Shown in pieces: positions 18,058-28,701 of a stretch of 64,000 nt of DNA. Position 1 is the stretch's first letter, and each line of letters opens with the position of its first letter. The stretch is taken from NCBI RefSeq assembly GCF_000300515.1, contig NZ_AMSI01000008.1:186001-250000 (forward strand), read 5' to 3'. The stretch comes from Nitratireductor indicus C115. GTDB lineage: Bacteria > Pseudomonadota > Alphaproteobacteria > Rhizobiales > Rhizobiaceae. The notes below the pieces were generated by a model that did not search any database, was not told the origin of the DNA, and worked only from the letters and a program-made list of their open reading frames with translations. A program made the position numbers and the translations under genes.

Positions 18058-19590
18058 TTAGAGATCGAGAACCAGACGCTCGGGATCCTCAAGCACATCC
18101 TTGATGCGCACGAGGAAGGTCACGGCCTCCTTGCCGTCGACGATGCGGTGATCGTAGGACAGGGCAAGATACATCATCGGGCGGATGACGATCTGGCCGC
18201 CGACGACCATCGGACGCTCCTGGATCTTGTGCATGCCCAGGATGCCCGACTGAGGTGCATTCAGGATCGGGGTCGACATCAGCGAACCGTAGACGCCACC
18301 ATTCGAGATGGTGAAGGTACCGCCCTGCATGTCGGCCATGGAAAGCTTGCCGTCGCGCGCGGCGAGGCCCAGCCTGCCGATTTCCTTTTCGATCTCTGCA
18401 ATGCCCATGCGGTCCGCATCTCGCACCACCGGCACGACCAGTCCGCGGTCGGTGCCGACCGCGACGCCGATGTGGCAGAAGTTCTTGTAGATCAGGTCGG
18501 TGCCGTCGATCTCGGCGTTGACGGCCGGAATCTCCTTGAGCGCGTAGCACACGGCCTTGGTGAAGAAGCCCATGAAACCGAGCTTCACGCCATGCTTCTT
18601 CTCGAAGAGGTCTTTGTACTTCTTGCGCAGTTCCATAACCGCCGTCATGTCCACCTCATTGAAGGTGGTCAGCATGGCCGCGGTCGCCTGGGCGTCCTTG
18701 AGGCGGCGGGCGATGGTCTGGCGCAGGCGCGTCATCTTCACGCGTTCCTCGCGCGCCTCATCCTCGACGGGGGAGGCGGGGCGGGCAACCTTCGGGGTCT
18801 CTGCGGGCTGGCTTGGGGCGCCGCGCTCGAGCGCTGCGAGCACATCGCCCTTCAGCACCTGACCTTCCTTGCCGGAACCGGCAACGTCGGAAGCCTTGAG
18901 GCCCTGTTCGGTCATCAGCTTCTGTGCGGATGGCGCAGGCGGACGACCGCTTTCGGCGGGCTTGGCGGGGGCGGGCGAAGCAGCGGCCGGCTTTTCAGCA
19001 GCCGGAGCGGCGGCACCGGCGGATGCGCCCTGCTCGATGCGCAGGAGCAGCGAGCCGACGGCAACCTCGTCACCGGAGGAAACCATGAGCTCACGGATCA
19101 CGCCGTCGACGGGCGACATGACTTCCTGTGCCGCCTTGTCTGTCTCCAGTTCGAGCAGCGCTTCATCGGTCTTCACCGCGTCGCCGACCTTCTTGTAGAT
19201 CTCGCCGACCTGTGCCTCGGTGACGGATTCACCCGCCGATGGGACGTTCACCTCGACGATCTGTCCGCCGCCAGCCATCTTTGTCTCCTGGTTCTCTTTG
19301 GCGCCGGGCTTTCCGCTTCCGGCCTTGTCAGTCTCAGTTTTCGGTTTGGCTCCGCCTGCGGCAATCATGCCGAGAAGCGCGCCGACTTCAACGGTTTCGC
19401 CCTCCTGGGCGGCGATTTCCTCAAGCGTGCCGGCGGCAGGCGCCGGCACTTCGATGGAAACCTTGTCGGTTTCAAGCTCAACGAGCGGTTCGTCGGTGGC
19501 GATTGCATCGCCCACCTTCTTCATCCAGCGCGCAATGGTTGCTTCGGCAACGGATTCCCCAAGCGTGGGAACGCGAATTTCGGTCGCCAT
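18058..19590 (-). CDS. sucB: 2-oxoglutarate dehydrogenase E2 (dihydrolipoyl succinyltransferase) with two lipoyl domains
   Basis: 510 residues instead of the roughly 400-410 usual for single-lipoyl SucB. Domain order: lipoyl domain 1 (about 2-77, lipoyl Lys43 in ELETDK), linker, lipoyl domain 2 (about 108-185, Lys152 in ELETDK), Ala/Pro linker, E3-binding domain ([20 protein letters not shown]), then the catalytic domain ending with the active-site [12 protein letters not shown]. It transfers succinyl groups to CoA. A second ATG at codon 105 (19278) has an excellent AGGAG 7 bases upstream and would yield a 406-residue one-domain enzyme. The primary ATG (19590) also has GGAG. Confidence 0.95.
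   Translation of the reverse strand: MATEIRVPTLGESVAEATIARWMKKVGDAIATDEPLVELETDKVSIEVPAPAAGTLEEIAAQEGETVEVGALLGMIAAGGAKPKTETDKAGSGKPGAKENQETKMAGGGQIVEVNVPSAGESVTEAQVGEIYKKVGDAVKTDEALLELETDKAAQEVMSPVDGVIRELMVSSGDEVAVGSLLLRIEQGASAGAAAPAAEKPAAASPAPAKPAESGRPPAPSAQKLMTEQGLKASDVAGSGKEGQVLKGDVLAALERGAPSQPAETPKVARPASPVEDEAREERVKMTRLRQTIARRLKDAQATAAMLTTFNEVDMTAVMELRKKYKDLFEKKHGVKLGFMGFFTKAVCYALKEIPAVNAEIDGTDLIYKNFCHIGVAVGTDRGLVVPVVRDADRMGIAEIEKEIGRLGLAARDGKLSMADMQGGTFTISNGGVYGSLMSTPILNAPQSGILGMHKIQERPMVVGGQIVIRPMMYLALSYDHRIVDGKEAVTFLVRIKDVLEDPERLVLDL
19278..19290 (-). promoter_or_regulatory. Internal ribosome-binding site and alternative start inside sucB
   Basis: Reading the minus strand, AGGAGACAAAG immediately precedes ATG at 19278 (codon 105). 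Product length from here (406) equals the normal single-lipoyl SucB. Use of this site is not shown, only its quality. Confidence 0.55.
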
Positions 19591-19608
19591 TTGCTTTCTC
19601 CGTCGCTT

Positions 19609-22599
19609 CTACTGGTTGCCCAGCGCGTCTTCGAGGAACGCTTCGAGCTGCGCCATGTGCTTCGACATCAGGCCGGTGGCGGGCGATGCCGCGGCCGGAC
19701 GGCCAGTGTAGCGCACGCGGGTGTTCTTGGCACCGATGTGTTGCAGCACCCATTCAAGATAGGGGTCGATGAAGGACCATGCGCCCATGTTCTTGGGTTC
19801 TTCCTGGCACCACACCATCTCCGCATTCTTGAAACGCGACAGCTCCGTGATCAGCGCCTTGGCCGGGAACGGATAAAGTTGTTCGACGCGCAGCAGGTAG
19901 ACATCGTCGATGCCGCGCTTCTCGCGCTCCTCGTAAAGATCGTAATAGACCTTGCCCGAGCACATGACGACGCGGCGGATCTTGGAATCCTTCACCAGCT
20001 TGATCGGCTGGTCCTTCAGATATTCCGCATCGTCCCACAGCAGGCGGTGGAAGGCGCTTTCGCCCGCCAGTTCGCTCAGCGTCGACACGCAGCGCTTGTG
20101 GCGCAGGAGCGACTTCGGCGTCATCAGGATCAGCGGCTTGCGGAAGTCGCGCTTCAACTGACGGCGCAGAATATGGAAGTAGTTGGCGGGCGTGGTGCAG
20201 TTCGCCACCTGCATGTTGTCCTCGGCGCACATCTGGAGCCAGCGTTCCAGGCGAGCCGAAGAGTGCTCCGGGCCCTGGCCCTCATAGCCATGGGGCAGAA
20301 GGCAGACGAGGCCGGACATGCGCAGCCATTTGCGTTCGCCCGAGGAAATGAACTGGTCGAACACGACCTGTGCACCGTTGGCGAAGTCGCCGAACTGGGC
20401 TTCCCAGAGGGTGAGCGCGCGCGGCTCGGCCAGCGAGAACCCGTATTCGAAACCGAGCACGGCTTCTTCGGAGAGCATCGAGTTGATGACCTCGTAATAG
20501 GCCTGTTGCGGTCCCAGATTGTTGAGCGGGATATAGCGGTTTTCGTCGCGCTGGTCGTAGAGCACGGAATGGCGCTGCGAGAAGGTGCCGCGCTCCGAAT
20601 CCTGACCGGAAAGACGCACAGGGTTTCCATCGAGCAGTATCGAACCGTAGGCGAGCGCCTCGGCGGTCGCCCAGTCGATGCCCTCGCCCGAATCGATCAT
20701 CTTCTGGCGGTTGCCCATGAAGCGCTGGATCGTCTTGTGCGCCTCGAAATCCTCCGGGACCTCGGTGAGCTTCTTGCCGATCTCCTTCAGCGACTTGAGC
20801 GGCACGGCGGTCTTGCCGCGGCGCTGCTCGTCCTCGTCGTCGGCCTTCTTGAGACCCGACCACACACCGTCCAGCCAGTCGGCCTTGTTCGGCTTGTAGG
20901 CCTGGCCCGCCTCGAACTCGGTCTCCAGATGCTGGCGCCAGTCGCTACGCATCTTGTCGATGTCGGCCTCGGTGACCACGTTTTCCGCCAGCATCTTGCG
21001 GGCATAGATCGCACCGGTGGTCTCATGCGCGCGGATCTTGCGGTACATGATCGGCTGGGTGAATGACGGCTCGTCGCCCTCGTTATGGCCGTAACGGCGG
21101 TAGCAGAACATGTCGATGACCACCGGCTTGTGGAAGGTCATGCGGAACTCGGTCGCCACCTTGGCCGCGTAGACCACCGCTTCGGGATCGTCGCCGTTCA
21201 CGTGGAAGATCGGCGCTTCGATCATCTTTGCCACATCGGAAGGATAGGGCGATGAGCGTGAGAGGCGCGGATTGGTAGTGAAACCGATCTGGTTGTTGAT
21301 GATGAAATGCACGGTGCCGGCAACGCGGTGTCCACGCAGGCCCGACAGACCGAAGCATTCCGCCACGACGCCCTGGCCCGCGAAGGCGGCGTCGCCGTGG
21401 ATCAGAAGCGGCATGACGCGGGCGCGCTCTTCCTGCGGCACCACTTCCTCGCGCTTGCGCCCGAAAACCTGGTCCTGCTTGGCGCGGGCCTTGCCCATGA
21501 CGACCGGGTTGACGATTTCGAGATGCGAGGGGTTTGCGGTCAGCGACAGGTGAACCTTGTTGCTGTCGAATTCGCGGTCGGAGGAGGCACCGAGATGGTA
21601 CTTCACGTCGCCGGACCCTTCCACATCGTCGGGAGCGAAGGAACCGCCCTTGAACTCGTGGAAGATCGCCCGGTGCGGCTTCGCCATGACCTGGGAGAGA
21701 ACGTTGAGGCGGCCGCGGTGGGCCATGCCGAGCACGATCTCCTTGAGGCCCATCTGGCCGCCACGCTTGATGATCTGTTCCAGCGCGGGGATCAGCGCCT
21801 CGCCACCGTCGAGACCGAAGCGCTTCGTGCCCTTGTACTTGACGTCGATGAACTGCTCGAAGCCCTCGGCCTCGACCAGCTTCTGCAGGATGGCGCGCTT
21901 GCCGTTTATGGTGAAATCGACGCCCTTGTCCGGCCCTTCGATACGCTCCTGAATCCATGCCTTCTCCGCGGGGTTGGAGATGTGCATGAACTCGACGCCG
22001 AGCGTCGAGCAGTAGGTGCGCTTCAGGATATCGAGCATTTCGCGGATGGTCGCGGTCTCGAGGCCCAGCACATGGTCGATGAAGATCGGGCGGTCGTAGT
22101 CGGCCTCGGTGAAACCGTAGGCGGCCGGCGACAGCTCATTATAGTCCTCGAGCGGCTTGGCGATGCCGAGCGGATCGAGATTGGCATGCAGATGGCCGCG
22201 CATGCGGTAAGCGCGGATCATCATGATGGCGCGGACGGAATCGCGGGTCGCCTGCAACACCTGGTCGGCGGAAAGCTCCGCCCCGGCTTTGGCAGCCTTG
22301 TCCTTGATCTTGCCGTCGAAATGCTTTTCCAGCTTGCCCCAGTCGCCATCGAGCGCGGAAACAAGCTCTCCGTTGGCAGTTTCGGGCCAGCCCTTCTTCT
22401 TCCAGGAGGCGCCGGCGGCATTCTTCTTCACGTCGGACGTATCGTCCTTCAGCGCGCTGAAGAAATCCTGCCAGTCCTCGCTGACGGAGGCAGGGTTGTC
22501 CTTGTAGCTGGCATAAAGCTCCTCGATATAGGCGGCGTTGCCGCCGTAGAGGAACGAGGTGAGTGACATTTCGTCGTTGGCCTGATCTTGCCGTGCCAT
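19609..22599 (-). CDS. sucA: 2-oxoglutarate dehydrogenase E1 component
   Basis: A 996-residue thiamine-diphosphate enzyme that decarboxylates 2-oxoglutarate. The N-terminal E2-binding segment is SLTSFLYGGNAAYIEELYASY. Active-site regions include GMAHRGRLNVL and the TPP-binding GDAAFAGQG...NNQIGFTT, and the transketolase-like C-terminal half carries FEYGFSLAEPRALTLWEAQFGDFANGAQV. It sits between sucD (104 bases upstream) and sucB (18 bases downstream). Length is as expected for the family. Confidence 0.97.
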   Translation of the reverse strand: MARQDQANDEMSLTSFLYGGNAAYIEELYASYKDNPASVSEDWQDFFSALKDDTSDVKKNAAGASWKKKGWPETANGELVSALDGDWGKLEKHFDGKIKDKAAKAGAELSADQVLQATRDSVRAIMMIRAYRMRGHLHANLDPLGIAKPLEDYNELSPAAYGFTEADYDRPIFIDHVLGLETATIREMLDILKRTYCSTLGVEFMHISNPAEKAWIQERIEGPDKGVDFTINGKRAILQKLVEAEGFEQFIDVKYKGTKRFGLDGGEALIPALEQIIKRGGQMGLKEIVLGMAHRGRLNVLSQVMAKPHRAIFHEFKGGSFAPDDVEGSGDVKYHLGASSDREFDSNKVHLSLTANPSHLEIVNPVVMGKARAKQDQVFGRKREEVVPQEERARVMPLLIHGDAAFAGQGVVAECFGLSGLRGHRVAGTVHFIINNQIGFTTNPRLSRSSPYPSDVAKMIEAPIFHVNGDDPEAVVYAAKVATEFRMTFHKPVVIDMFCYRRYGHNEGDEPSFTQPIMYRKIRAHETTGAIYARKMLAENVVTEADIDKMRSDWRQHLETEFEAGQAYKPNKADWLDGVWSGLKKADDEDEQRRGKTAVPLKSLKEIGKKLTEVPEDFEAHKTIQRFMGNRQKMIDSGEGIDWATAEALAYGSILLDGNPVRLSGQDSERGTFSQRHSVLYDQRDENRYIPLNNLGPQQAYYEVINSMLSEEAVLGFEYGFSLAEPRALTLWEAQFGDFANGAQVVFDQFISSGERKWLRMSGLVCLLPHGYEGQGPEHSSARLERWLQMCAEDNMQVANCTTPANYFHILRRQLKRDFRKPLILMTPKSLLRHKRCVSTLSELAGESAFHRLLWDDAEYLKDQPIKLVKDSKIRRVVMCSGKVYYDLYEEREKRGIDDVYLLRVEQLYPFPAKALITELSRFKNAEMVWCQEEPKNMGAWSFIDPYLEWVLQHIGAKNTRVRYTGRPAAASPATGLMSKHMAQLEAFLEDALGNQ

Positions 22600-22663
22600 C
22601 GTGATTCCCGGATTTCGGTCCGGCTCCTTGTCGCCGGCGTTATCGGCCGGCCAGTCGCGTTAT

Positions 22664-22692
22664 GCCGGCTGCCGTCCCCGCGGCAAGCCGGC
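22664..22692 (-). other. Strong hairpin between sucD and sucA
   Basis: GCCGGCT-GCCG and CGGC-A-AGCCGGC form an eleven-pair GC stem with one bulged A and a six-base loop. It is in the 104-base gap that separates the two genes, the widest gap within mdh-sucCDAB. There is no T run, so it looks like an mRNA-processing or stability structure rather than a terminator. Confidence 0.5.
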
Positions 22693-22703
22693 TCTCAACC
22701 AGT

Positions 22704-23606
22704 TCAGCCCTTGATCGCCTCGACAAGCGTCTGGCCCAGGCGCGCCGGCGACGGCGACACCTTGATGCCAGCCGCTTCCATGGCGGCGATCTTGTCTTCA
22801 GCGCCACCCTTGCCGCCGGAGATCACGGCGCCGGCATGGCCCATGGTGCGTCCGGGAGGGGCGGTGCGGCCCGCGATGAAACCGGCCATCGGTTTCTTGC
22901 GGCCCTTCTTGGCCTCGTCGCGCAGGAACTGGGCTGCTTCTTCCTCAGCCGATCCGCCGATCTCGCCGATCATGATGATCGACTGGGTCTCGTCGTCCGC
23001 GAGGAACATCTCCAGCACGTCGATGAACTCGGTGCCCTTGACCGGGTCGCCGCCGATGCCCACGGCCGTGGTCTGGCCGAGGCCTGCATTGGTGGTCTGG
23101 AACACAGCTTCATAGGTAAGCGTGCCGGAGCGCGAAACAACACCCACGGAGCCCTTCTTGAAGATGTTGCCCGGCATGATGCCGATCTTGCACTCGTTGG
23201 GCGTGAGGACGCCCGGGCAGTTCGGGCCGATAAGGCGCGACTTCGACTTGTCGAGCTTCGCCTTCACATGGACCATGTCCATCACCGGAATGCCTTCCGT
23301 GATGCAGACGATGAGCGGAATCTCGGCCTCGATGGCTTCGATGATGGCCGCTGCCGCGCCTGCCGGGGGCACGTAGATGACCGAAGCGTCGGCGCCGGTC
23401 TTCTCCTTGCCTTCGGCAACGGATGCAAAGATCGGCAGTTCCTGGCCGCCCGAACCTGTCCACTTGGTGCCACCCTTCTTGGGGTGGATGCCGCCGACCA
23501 TCTGCGTGCCGTGATAGGCGAGCGCCTGTTCGGTGTGGAAAGTTCCGGTCTTGCCGGTCAGGCCCTGAACGAGAACCTTGGTGTCTTTGTTGACGAGAAT
23601 GGACAT
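22704..23606 (-). CDS. sucD: Succinyl-CoA synthetase alpha subunit
   Basis: 300 residues. The CoA-binding Rossmann fold begins [19 protein letters not shown]. The phosphorylated His is in [15 protein letters not shown] near the C-terminus (family motif GHAGA), and [10 protein letters not shown] is present. With SucC it makes succinate and ATP/GTP from succinyl-CoA. The start lies 6 bases after the sucC stop. Confidence 0.97.
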   Translation of the reverse strand: MSILVNKDTKVLVQGLTGKTGTFHTEQALAYHGTQMVGGIHPKKGGTKWTGSGGQELPIFASVAEGKEKTGADASVIYVPPAGAAAAIIEAIEAEIPLIVCITEGIPVMDMVHVKAKLDKSKSRLIGPNCPGVLTPNECKIGIMPGNIFKKGSVGVVSRSGTLTYEAVFQTTNAGLGQTTAVGIGGDPVKGTEFIDVLEMFLADDETQSIIMIGEIGGSAEEEAAQFLRDEAKKGRKKPMAGFIAGRTAPPGRTMGHAGAVISGGKGGAEDKIAAMEAAGIKVSPSPARLGQTLVEAIKG

Positions 23607-23612
23607 CTTGGC

Positions 23613-24809
23613 TCAGTTTCCCTTAACGGCTGCAACGATCTTCTTGGCGGCGTCGTCGAGATCATCGGCGGCGATCACGTTGAGACCGCTTTCGTTGATG
23701 ATCTTCTTGCCAAGGTCGACATTGGTGCCTTCGAGGCGGACAACCAGCGGAACCTTGAGGCCCACTTCCTTGACGGCGGCGACAACGCCTTCGGCGATGA
23801 CGTCGCAGCGCATGATGCCGCCGAAGATGTTGACCAGGATGCCCTTCACGGCCGGATCGGCGGTGATGATCTTGAAGGCGGCCGTCACCTTCTCCTTGGA
23901 AGCGCCACCACCAACGTCGAGGAAGTTGGCGGGCTCGGCTCCGTAGAGTTTGATGATGTCCATCGTGGCCATCGCAAGGCCGGCGCCGTTGACCATGCAG
24001 CCGATATTGCCGTCCAGCGCCACATAGGCGAGGTCGTATTTGGAGGCTTCGATTTCCTTTTCGTCTTCCTCAGTCGTGTCGCGCAGGGCGACCACGTCCT
24101 CGTGACGGAACAGCGCGTTGCCGTCGAAGGAGACCTTGGCGTCGAGAACGCGCAGGCGGCCGTTCTCCATGACGATCAGCGGGTTCACTTCGAGAAGGCT
24201 CATGTCCTTCTCGGTGAAGGCCTTGTAGAGGATCGGGAACAACGTCTCGCCGTCCTTCGCCGCCTGGCCGTCGAGCTTCAGCGCCTCGTTGAGCTTCTTC
24301 ACGTCAGCGGCCGTGACGCCCGCCTCGGGATCGATGGCCAGCGTGAAAATCTTCTCCGGGGTTTCCTCGGCCACAGCCTCGATGTCCATGCCACCTTCGG
24401 TCGAGACGACGAAGGCGGGACGGCCGACGGTGCGGTCGATGAGGATGGAGAGATACAGTTCGCGGTCGATATCCGCGCCGTCCTCGATGTAAAGGCGGTT
24501 CACCTGCTTGCCGGCAGGGCCGGTCTGCTTGGTGACGAGGGTGTTGCCCAGCATCTCGTTGGTGTGAGCGACGACTTCCTCGACGCTCTTTGCCAGACGC
24601 ACGCCGCCCTTGGCGTCAGGGCCGAGTTCCTTGAACTTGCCCTTGCCGCGACCGCCGGCATGAATCTGGCTCTTCACCACATAGAGCGGTCCGGGGAGCT
24701 TCTTGGCGGCAGCCTCGGCCTCGCCCTTCTGGAAAACCGGCACGCCATCGGCAACGGGAGCGCCGTAGCCCTTCAAAAGCTGCTTGGCCTGATACTCGTG
24801 AATGTTCAT
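23613..24809 (-). CDS. sucC: Succinyl-CoA synthetase beta subunit
   Basis: 398 residues, starting with the invariant [16 protein letters not shown] of the family, which fixes the start at 24809 despite an open frame upstream. The ATP-grasp domain contains [12 protein letters not shown] and the C-terminal half has the conserved [11 protein letters not shown]. It pairs with SucD. A 14-base gap follows mdh. Length matches E. coli SucC closely. Confidence 0.97.
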   Translation of the reverse strand: MNIHEYQAKQLLKGYGAPVADGVPVFQKGEAEAAAKKLPGPLYVVKSQIHAGGRGKGKFKELGPDAKGGVRLAKSVEEVVAHTNEMLGNTLVTKQTGPAGKQVNRLYIEDGADIDRELYLSILIDRTVGRPAFVVSTEGGMDIEAVAEETPEKIFTLAIDPEAGVTAADVKKLNEALKLDGQAAKDGETLFPILYKAFTEKDMSLLEVNPLIVMENGRLRVLDAKVSFDGNALFRHEDVVALRDTTEEDEKEIEASKYDLAYVALDGNIGCMVNGAGLAMATMDIIKLYGAEPANFLDVGGGASKEKVTAAFKIITADPAVKGILVNIFGGIMRCDVIAEGVVAAVKEVGLKVPLVVRLEGTNVDLGKKIINESGLNVIAADDLDDAAKKIVAAVKGN

Positions 24810-24823
24810 GGGTAGGCCTACTC

Positions 24824-26255
<1,432 letters not shown>

Positions 26256-27461
26256 TCAGGGGTGCGCGGCAGCTGAGGATGATGAAGCGCCGGCGCCGCG
26301 GCCCTGGGCATCCGCCACGGTCTGGAGCCAATCCTTGCTCTGCATTTCGATCAGGCGGGAGACCGTTCTGTCGAACTCGAAAGCTTCGGTACCATTCGGT
26401 GCGGAGTACAGACCGGTGGGAGGCGTTTCCGCGGACAGGATCAGCCGGGCGTGTTGATCGTAAAGCGTATCGACCAGCAGGATGAAGCGCTTTGCCTCAT
26501 TGCGACGGGCAAGGTTCATGGCTGGAACGTGGTCTATGAAGATCGTGTCGAATTCTGCGGCAATCGCGAGATAATCGCGGGCGCCGAGCGGCTTTTCGCA
26601 CAGATCGGCAAAGTCGAAGCGGGCGGCGCGACCGGCGGCGCGGGGTATCGTCACCTTGCGGCCCTTCACGGTCAGCAGCCGTTCGCTGACGGCCTCGCCA
26701 TCGGCGATGGCGACCCAGGCTTCGTCCATCTGGCGTCCGGCGGCTTCGTCGTCGGGTGTCATGTAAACCGGGATGCTGTCGAGCTTCTGCATCCGGTAAT
26801 CGGTGTCGATGTCGAGTTCGAGAATGCGCGTGTTCTGCTTCAGAATGGCGATGAACGGAAGAAAGAGGCCGCGGTTCAATCCATCGCGATACAGATTGTC
26901 GGGTGCCACATTCGAGGTTGCAATCAATACGACACCGCGCTCGAACAGAGCAGAGAAGAGACGCGAGAGGATCATCGCGTCGGCGATGTCGGTTACGGTG
27001 AATTCGTCGAAGCAGAGCACCCATGACTCGGCAGCAAGAGCTGTTGCCACGGGTGGGATGGGATCGCTTTCGGTGGTGCGGCCTGCCTTCAGCGCGTCGC
27101 GATGCCGGCCAATGCGGTCGTGCACATCGGCCATGAAGTCGTTGAAATGGGCGCGCCGCTTGTGCTCGACCGGGACCAGCTCGAAAAACAGGTCCATGAG
27201 CATGGTCTTGCCACGCCCCACGCCGCCCCAGACATAGAGGCCGCGCACGCTTTCCCGCGCCTTGTTGCGGCGGGCGAAAAGCCAGCCGAGCGCACTCGAC
27301 TTGCGGGCAAGCCGCTTGTCGCAGATTTCGCCGACAAGCCGGTCCAGCGCGGTTGCGACCTGGAGCTGGGCCGCATCGCGCGCTATGGCCCCGGTCGTCA
27401 CCAGATGCTCATAACGCTGCACAACGGAAGGATGGGTTACGAGGCCGTCGCGCAGCGTCAT
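26256..27461 (-). CDS. zapE: Cell division protein ZapE (AFG1-like ATPase)
   Basis: 401 residues. Walker A is GGVGRGKTMLMD and Walker B VLCFDEFTVTDIADA; the AFG1 family features LFARRNK, HFNDFMADVH and TSNVAPDNLYRDGLNR are present. ZapE associates with the division ring and FtsZ under stress; AFG1 homologues also act in membrane-protein quality control. It lies upstream of, and codirectional with, the mdh operon but 466 bases away. Confidence 0.94.
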   Translation of the reverse strand: MTLRDGLVTHPSVVQRYEHLVTTGAIARDAAQLQVATALDRLVGEICDKRLARKSSALGWLFARRNKARESVRGLYVWGGVGRGKTMLMDLFFELVPVEHKRRAHFNDFMADVHDRIGRHRDALKAGRTTESDPIPPVATALAAESWVLCFDEFTVTDIADAMILSRLFSALFERGVVLIATSNVAPDNLYRDGLNRGLFLPFIAILKQNTRILELDIDTDYRMQKLDSIPVYMTPDDEAAGRQMDEAWVAIADGEAVSERLLTVKGRKVTIPRAAGRAARFDFADLCEKPLGARDYLAIAAEFDTIFIDHVPAMNLARRNEAKRFILLVDTLYDQHARLILSAETPPTGLYSAPNGTEAFEFDRTVSRLIEMQSKDWLQTVADAQGRGAGASSSSAAAHP

Positions 27462-27521
27462 GTCGGACTTTCAATGGCCCTCTCGGCCGAAGCTTGGGTT
27501 TCTGTTGCCTGCCGGTGCCGG

Positions 27522-28055
27522 TCAGCGCGTCAGGGAGATGGGCTGGCCGCTTGTGGTCTGACCGTCGAAACGTTCGCCGCCAGAAGAATACAGGCGGGCC
27601 AGCACGCCGCCGTTGGCATCGTAGAATGCGAGCTGCTTGCCTTCGACATTCCAGGATTTCACACCGTCCATGGGGGCGGGACAGCGCAGGGGGCCTGCAC
27701 GATAACCGGCGCCGAACTTGGTCTGCGGCGTTGCGACCCGGCAGGACTGGCCGGAAACATTGACGTTCCATACGCCGGCGACACTGCCGGTCGACACGTC
27801 TGGCGCATTGGCTGCCGCATTCGGGTCGAGTGCAGCTACCTGCGTGTCCTGCTGCGGGGCTTCAGGGAATTCCGAAGCATTGGTAGCGGCGGAGGGCGGC
27901 GGCAACTGGTTTGACGTTACGGTTCCGGATGGTGCAGCGGCAAGTGGCGCAGGAGCGCGGTTGCTGCCTGCCGGTGAAAACCGTTCGCTCGTGCAGCCTG
28001 CCAGAGCAAGCGCTGCGAGCGACACTGCCATTAATGCGGATTTGCTGTGCGGCAT
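27522..28055 (-). CDS. omp19: Omp19-type outer-membrane lipoprotein, protease-inhibitor (AprI/Inh) fold
   Basis: 177 residues. The signal peptide ends in lipobox LAGC, followed by a Pro/Ala/Ser linker and the conserved C-terminal domain (VAGVWNVNVSGQSCRVATPQ, GYRAGPLRCPAP, LAFYDANGGVLARLYSSGG, FDGQTTSGQ). These blocks match Brucella Omp19 nearly word for word as I recall it, including length. Brucella Omp19 is an outer-membrane lipoprotein that inhibits host proteases. The two cysteines in the domain match the Inh disulfide. It is divergent from the DUF1328 gene. Confidence 0.9.
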   Translation of the reverse strand: MPHSKSALMAVSLAALALAGCTSERFSPAGSNRAPAPLAAAPSGTVTSNQLPPPSAATNASEFPEAPQQDTQVAALDPNAAANAPDVSTGSVAGVWNVNVSGQSCRVATPQTKFGAGYRAGPLRCPAPMDGVKSWNVEGKQLAFYDANGGVLARLYSSGGERFDGQTTSGQPISLTR

Positions 28056-28219
28056 GAATTGTCTCCGTTACAGCGCCCTATGCACTGCCTGACCCTATCG
28101 TTCCAGGGAAAACGCCAATTGTGGCGTAGTTTTGCGATTATAACAGCCCAACCTTGGTTAAGAACCGGTTTCCCGATCGACAATGGGAAGGTGTTTCCAT
28201 TCGGCAACAGTTATTTTCT

Positions 28220-28244
28220 GGAACCAGCGACGCATTGCAACGTT
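28220..28244 (+). promoter_or_regulatory. EcfG-type promoter for the DUF1328 gene
   Basis: GGAAC at 28220-28224, a 16-base spacer and CGTT at 28241-28244 match the general-stress consensus exactly. The predicted start point is about 30-35 bases before the ATG at 28284. This is the second such match in the window; DUF1328 genes are commonly linked to stress regulons. Confidence 0.7.
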
Positions 28245-28283
28245 TGTCCTTGCGAAGCGGCATATGCCGCAAAGGAGGGCATT

Positions 28284-28445
28284 ATGCTGAAATGGATTCT
28301 CATTCTTCTCATCGTTGCCGCCGTCGCCGGTCTTCTGGGCATGAACAGCCTGGCAGGCGCCGCCATGACGGGCGCCAAGCTGCTCATCGCCGTGGTGCTG
28401 ATCCTGTTCCTGCTTGCGGTGCTTGGAATTGTCGTGATCGCCTAG
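28284..28445 (+). CDS. DUF1328 (UPF0391) small membrane protein
   Basis: 53 residues with two hydrophobic helices: MLKWILILLIVAAVAGLLG and AKLLIAVVLILFLLAVLGIVVIA, separated by a small-residue loop NSLAGAAMTG. This is the standard DUF1328/YtjA-like pattern. AAGGAGGG stands 8-10 bases before the ATG. An EcfG-like promoter lies just upstream. Function unknown; family members are stress-induced in several rhizobia. Confidence 0.9.
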   Translation: MLKWILILLIVAAVAGLLGMNSLAGAAMTGAKLLIAVVLILFLLAVLGIVVIA

Positions 28446-28467
28446 ATCGGTTCACCGTTTCATGGAA

Positions 28468-28497
28468 AGGCTTCTCCGCTCCAGGCTTCTCCGCTCC
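28468..28497. repeat. 15-base tandem duplication
   Basis: AGGCTTCTCCGCTCC occurs twice back to back (28468-28482 and 28483-28497) just after the DUF1328 stop. It looks like a simple replication-slippage duplication. Confidence 0.8.
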
Positions 28498-28510
28498 ATC
28501 TCCTTGTTTG

Positions 28511-28546
28511 TGCGGACGTCAGGTGATCCCACCTGACTGCACAATG
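28511..28546. repeat. Hairpin intergenic repeat, family B, copy 1 (inverted relative to copy 2)
   Basis: GTCAGGTG (28518-28525) and CACCTGAC (28530-28537) form an eight-base stem with loop ATCC. The surrounding GGACGTCAGGTG...CACCTGACTGCA is the reverse complement of the element at 53187-53213, apart from the loop. Confidence 0.75.
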
Positions 28547-28701
28547 CTCTGGATGCGTTCGCGCCCGTCTTCGGAAGGTCGGACAAATCGGCCTGATCGC
28601 AAAAAGTGTATCGGCAGACGCGGCTACAAAAGGCCGATTGTCTGGTAATTTGATGCAGCATCAGCCATATAGGCGCCAGACCCTTTGGTATTGGATCCTA
28701 C

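Noticed and set aside
18148-21066. Very long open frame on the plus strand opposite sucB and sucA, and a similar one at 22662-24815 opposite sucD and sucC
   Set aside because: The minus-strand frames are unambiguous core enzymes. Long opposite frames are expected in GC-rich DNA, and the predicted products show no recognisable domain.
27522-28055. Calling the Omp19 homologue a virulence factor
   Set aside because: The protein family is clear, but homologues are widespread in free-living Rhizobiales, so host interaction cannot be inferred.
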